64,000 nucleotides of DNA from Sandaracinaceae bacterium (GTDB taxonomy: Bacteria > Myxococcota_A > Polyangia > Polyangiales > Sandaracinaceae): contig JACKEC010000017.1 of NCBI GenBank assembly GCA_020633195.1, forward strand, positions 248,001 to 312,000, read 5' to 3'. The position numbers and the translations under genes were made by a program. The notes below the pieces were generated by a model, which was not told the DNA's origin, did not search any database, and saw only the letters and a program-made list of their open reading frames with translations. This document shows positions 62,546-64,000 of this stretch, in pieces. The first letter of the stretch is position 1. The number at the start of each line of letters is the position of its first letter.

Positions 62546-62803
62546 CTACTCGTCGAGCCAGGGCGACGTGTCGTCCCCCGGGCCTGCGTCGAGGTCGACG
62601 ATGTCGGGCACCTCGGCGGGGCCGGCGTCAGGGAGCGACTCGAGCCCGACGCGCGGGATGTATCGATCGAACATGAGGCTCGCGATCGCCATCGCGAGCC
62701 CGAGCAGGCCGCCCACGAACGTCGCGATGACGAGCGTGCGCTTGCTCGTCTTGGGCTGCAGGGCCTTGGCTTCCGGGTCGCCGTCGAGCTCGTGATCGCT
62801 CAT
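62546..62803 (-). CDS. Small single-pass membrane protein downstream of ccmB
   Basis: 85 residues from ATG 62803. A short charged N-terminus (MSDHELDGDPEAKALQPKTSKR) leads to one membrane helix (TLVIATFVGGLLGLAMAIASLMF) and an acidic tail (AEVPDIVDLDAGPGDDTSPWLDE). It lies 23 bases after the ccmB stop. Position recalls CcmD, a short one-span subunit of the heme exporter complex, but the sequence gives no family match. Confidence 0.6.
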   Translation of the reverse strand: MSDHELDGDPEAKALQPKTSKRTLVIATFVGGLLGLAMAIASLMFDRYIPRVGLESLPDAGPAEVPDIVDLDAGPGDDTSPWLDE

Positions 62804-62826
62804 GCGTGCCGGAGGTATACAGCGTT

Positions 62827-63507
62827 TCAGTCGCTCATGAGCGGCTCGAACAGGACGAGCCCGGAGACGACAGCGACCAGATCGAAGGCCGTCAGGATGC
62901 GCAGCCACTCGAGGGTCTCGTCGAGCGAGGCGCCGCCGAGCACCTCGCGCGAGGCCACCACGCCCGCGACGAGCGCCGGCGAGGTGAGCGGGAACAGCAC
63001 CACCGAGAGCATCAGGTCGCGGGCGCGGGTCCGGACGCTCATCGCGGCGAACAGCGTCCCCATCGCGACGTAGCCGGTCATCCCGAGCACGAGGATCACT
63101 CCGACGCTGGCGAGCTGCGCGTCGAGCGGGACGCGGAACAGGACGGCGACGATGGGCAGCAGCACGGCGTCGATGACCATCACGAAGATCCACGTCCCGA
63201 TCGCCTTGCCCAGGTAGATCGCGGGGCGCGGGACGGGGGACAGGAGCAGGCCTCGGATGGCGTCGGCCTCTCGCTCGCGCGCCCACGCGCGGCCCATCGC
63301 GAGCACGCCGGCGAAGGACGCGCCGACCCAGAGCACGCCGGGCGCGAGGCGCAGCGCGGTCGCGTCGTCGAGGAAGAACGCGAGCGACGTGAGCACGGTG
63401 ACGAGCAGCCCGAAGAGGCCCGCCGTGACCATGATCTCCTTGGTCCGCACCTCGACGCGGAGCTCCTTGAGGAGGATGGCCCAGGTGCCGGCGGTGAAGC
63501 GCCTCAC
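62827..63507 (-). CDS. ccmB: Heme exporter membrane subunit CcmB
   Basis: 226 residues, six membrane helices; with CcmA forms the ABC transporter of the holo-CcmE release step in System I cytochrome c maturation. WAILLKELRVEVRTKEIMVTAGLFGLLVTVLTSLAFF, GVLWVGASFAGVLAMGRAWAREREADAIRGLLLSPVPRPAIYLGKAIG are CcmB signatures. The start is GTG at 63507 in a GTGA overlap with the ccmA stop. Confidence 0.94.
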   Translation of the reverse strand: MRRFTAGTWAILLKELRVEVRTKEIMVTAGLFGLLVTVLTSLAFFLDDATALRLAPGVLWVGASFAGVLAMGRAWAREREADAIRGLLLSPVPRPAIYLGKAIGTWIFVMVIDAVLLPIVAVLFRVPLDAQLASVGVILVLGMTGYVAMGTLFAAMSVRTRARDLMLSVVLFPLTSPALVAGVVASREVLGGASLDETLEWLRILTAFDLVAVVSGLVLFEPLMSD

Positions 63508-64000
63508 GGGCTCACGACCTTTCCGCGGTCGAGCGCGATGCGATCGTCGGCGAGGCGCTCGGCGAGCTTGGGGTCGTGGGTGATGAGCACCACGATCGCG
63601 CCGCGCGCGCGCTCGGACTCGACGGTGGTGACGAGGCGTTCGACGCCGCGCACGTCGAGGCCGGTGGACGGCTCGTCGAGGAGCAGGAGCTGCGGCCGGT
63701 GCATCAGCGCGCGCCCGAGCGCCAACCGCTGGAGCTGCCCTCGCGAGTACGTGCGGGCCGGCCGCTCGCCCCACCGGCCGATCTCGAACCGGTCGACGAG
63801 CTCCGCGATCGCCTCGGCCGGCTTGGTCAGCTCGTAGAGCTGCGCGTACAGCGCCAGGTTCTCGAGCGCGCTCAGGTCGGGGTAGATCATCGCCGCGTGC
63901 GCGAGGATCCCGATGGCCGCGCGCAGATCGCTGCCCCGGTCCACGTTCTCGTCGCCGTAGCGCACCTTGCCCCGTGTCGGCCGGACGAGCTGGCCCAGGA
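63504..64000 (-). CDS. ccmA: Heme exporter ATP-binding subunit CcmA, 3' part
   Basis: The visible 165 residues continue past the window edge at 64000. They contain the ABC signature SRGQLQRLALGRALMHRP, Walker B LLLLDEPSTGLD, the D loop and the switch histidine VVLITHDPKLAERL; the Walker A region is outside the window. Small size, a C-terminus ending shortly after the H loop and overlap with ccmB identify it as CcmA. Confidence 0.92.
   Translation of the reverse strand, partial: LGQLVRPTRGKVRYGDENVDRGSDLRAAIGILAHAAMIYPDLSALENLALYAQLYELTKPAEAIAELVDRFEIGRWGERPARTYSRGQLQRLALGRALMHRPQLLLLDEPSTGLDVRGVERLVTTVESERARGAIVVLITHDPKLAERLADDRIALDRGKVVSP

Overview
The window is a GC-rich (about 70% by eye) bacterial chromosome segment. 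Several features point to the Myxococcota, probably the Polyangiales/Sandaracinus side: a lipoprotein with myxobacterial cysteine-rich (DUF4215-type) repeats, lipoproteins with kelch-like repeats and 'DGG/DAG' linkers, two eukaryote-like Ser/Thr kinases (one with PEGA domains), a TamA/TamB pair, and many GTG/TTG starts with overlapping stop/start junctions. This placement is inferred from gene content, not from a database search. No insertion sequence, prophage or CRISPR array was seen.

Layout. 0-8.7 kb: end of a TrkA-type potassium regulator, dnaK, then surface/secreted proteins and a broken acyl-CoA thioesterase. 8.9-14.0 kb: cytochrome c maturation, with a CcmF-CcmH fusion and two membrane proteins carrying CcmI-like helices. 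14.2-18.5 kb: ssb, tlyA, a small membrane protein, tRNA-Gln, an HNH nuclease, a gene-free RNA-rich stretch (16.5-17.2 kb) and pabB. 18.6-22.8 kb: a kelch-like lipoprotein, a PEGA-domain kinase and an exported membrane protein.

22.8-41.1 kb is one block of str, S10, spc and alpha operon genes, all on the plus strand: rpsL, rpsG, fusA, tuf, rpsJ, rplD, rplW, rplB, rpsS, rplV, rpsC, rplP, rpmC, rpsQ, rplN, rplX, rplE, rpsN, rpsH, rplF, rplR, rpsE, rpmD, rplO, secY, adk, infA, rpmJ, rpsM, rpsK, rpsD, rpoA, rplQ. rplC (L3) is missing from its usual place between rpsJ and rplD, and map is missing after adk.

41.1-53.7 kb: a second kinase, a helical-repeat protein and acylphosphatase (minus); rpmE-DUF1385-prfA (plus); then on the minus strand a small helical protein behind an inverted-repeat operator, mpl, a cNMP-binding protein, a ClpB-like unfoldase with a degenerate first ATPase domain, and a two-gene DUF1844 unit; egtD is on the plus strand. 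53.7-61 kb: tamA-tamB. 61-64 kb: a DUF1285-like protein, a TlpA-type thioredoxin, a small lipoprotein, and ccmB-ccmA running off the right edge. Ccm functions thus sit at both ends of the window.

The most unusual items are the RNA-rich stretch at 16.5-17.2 kb (two tRNA-like cloverleaves, a promoter-driven candidate small RNA and two matching terminators), the missing rplC, the altered EF-Tu switch I, the ClpB paralogue with a disabled D1 domain, the CcmF-CcmH fusion, the inverted-repeat operator at 47.3 kb and the hairpin/G-quadruplex cluster at 46.6 kb.
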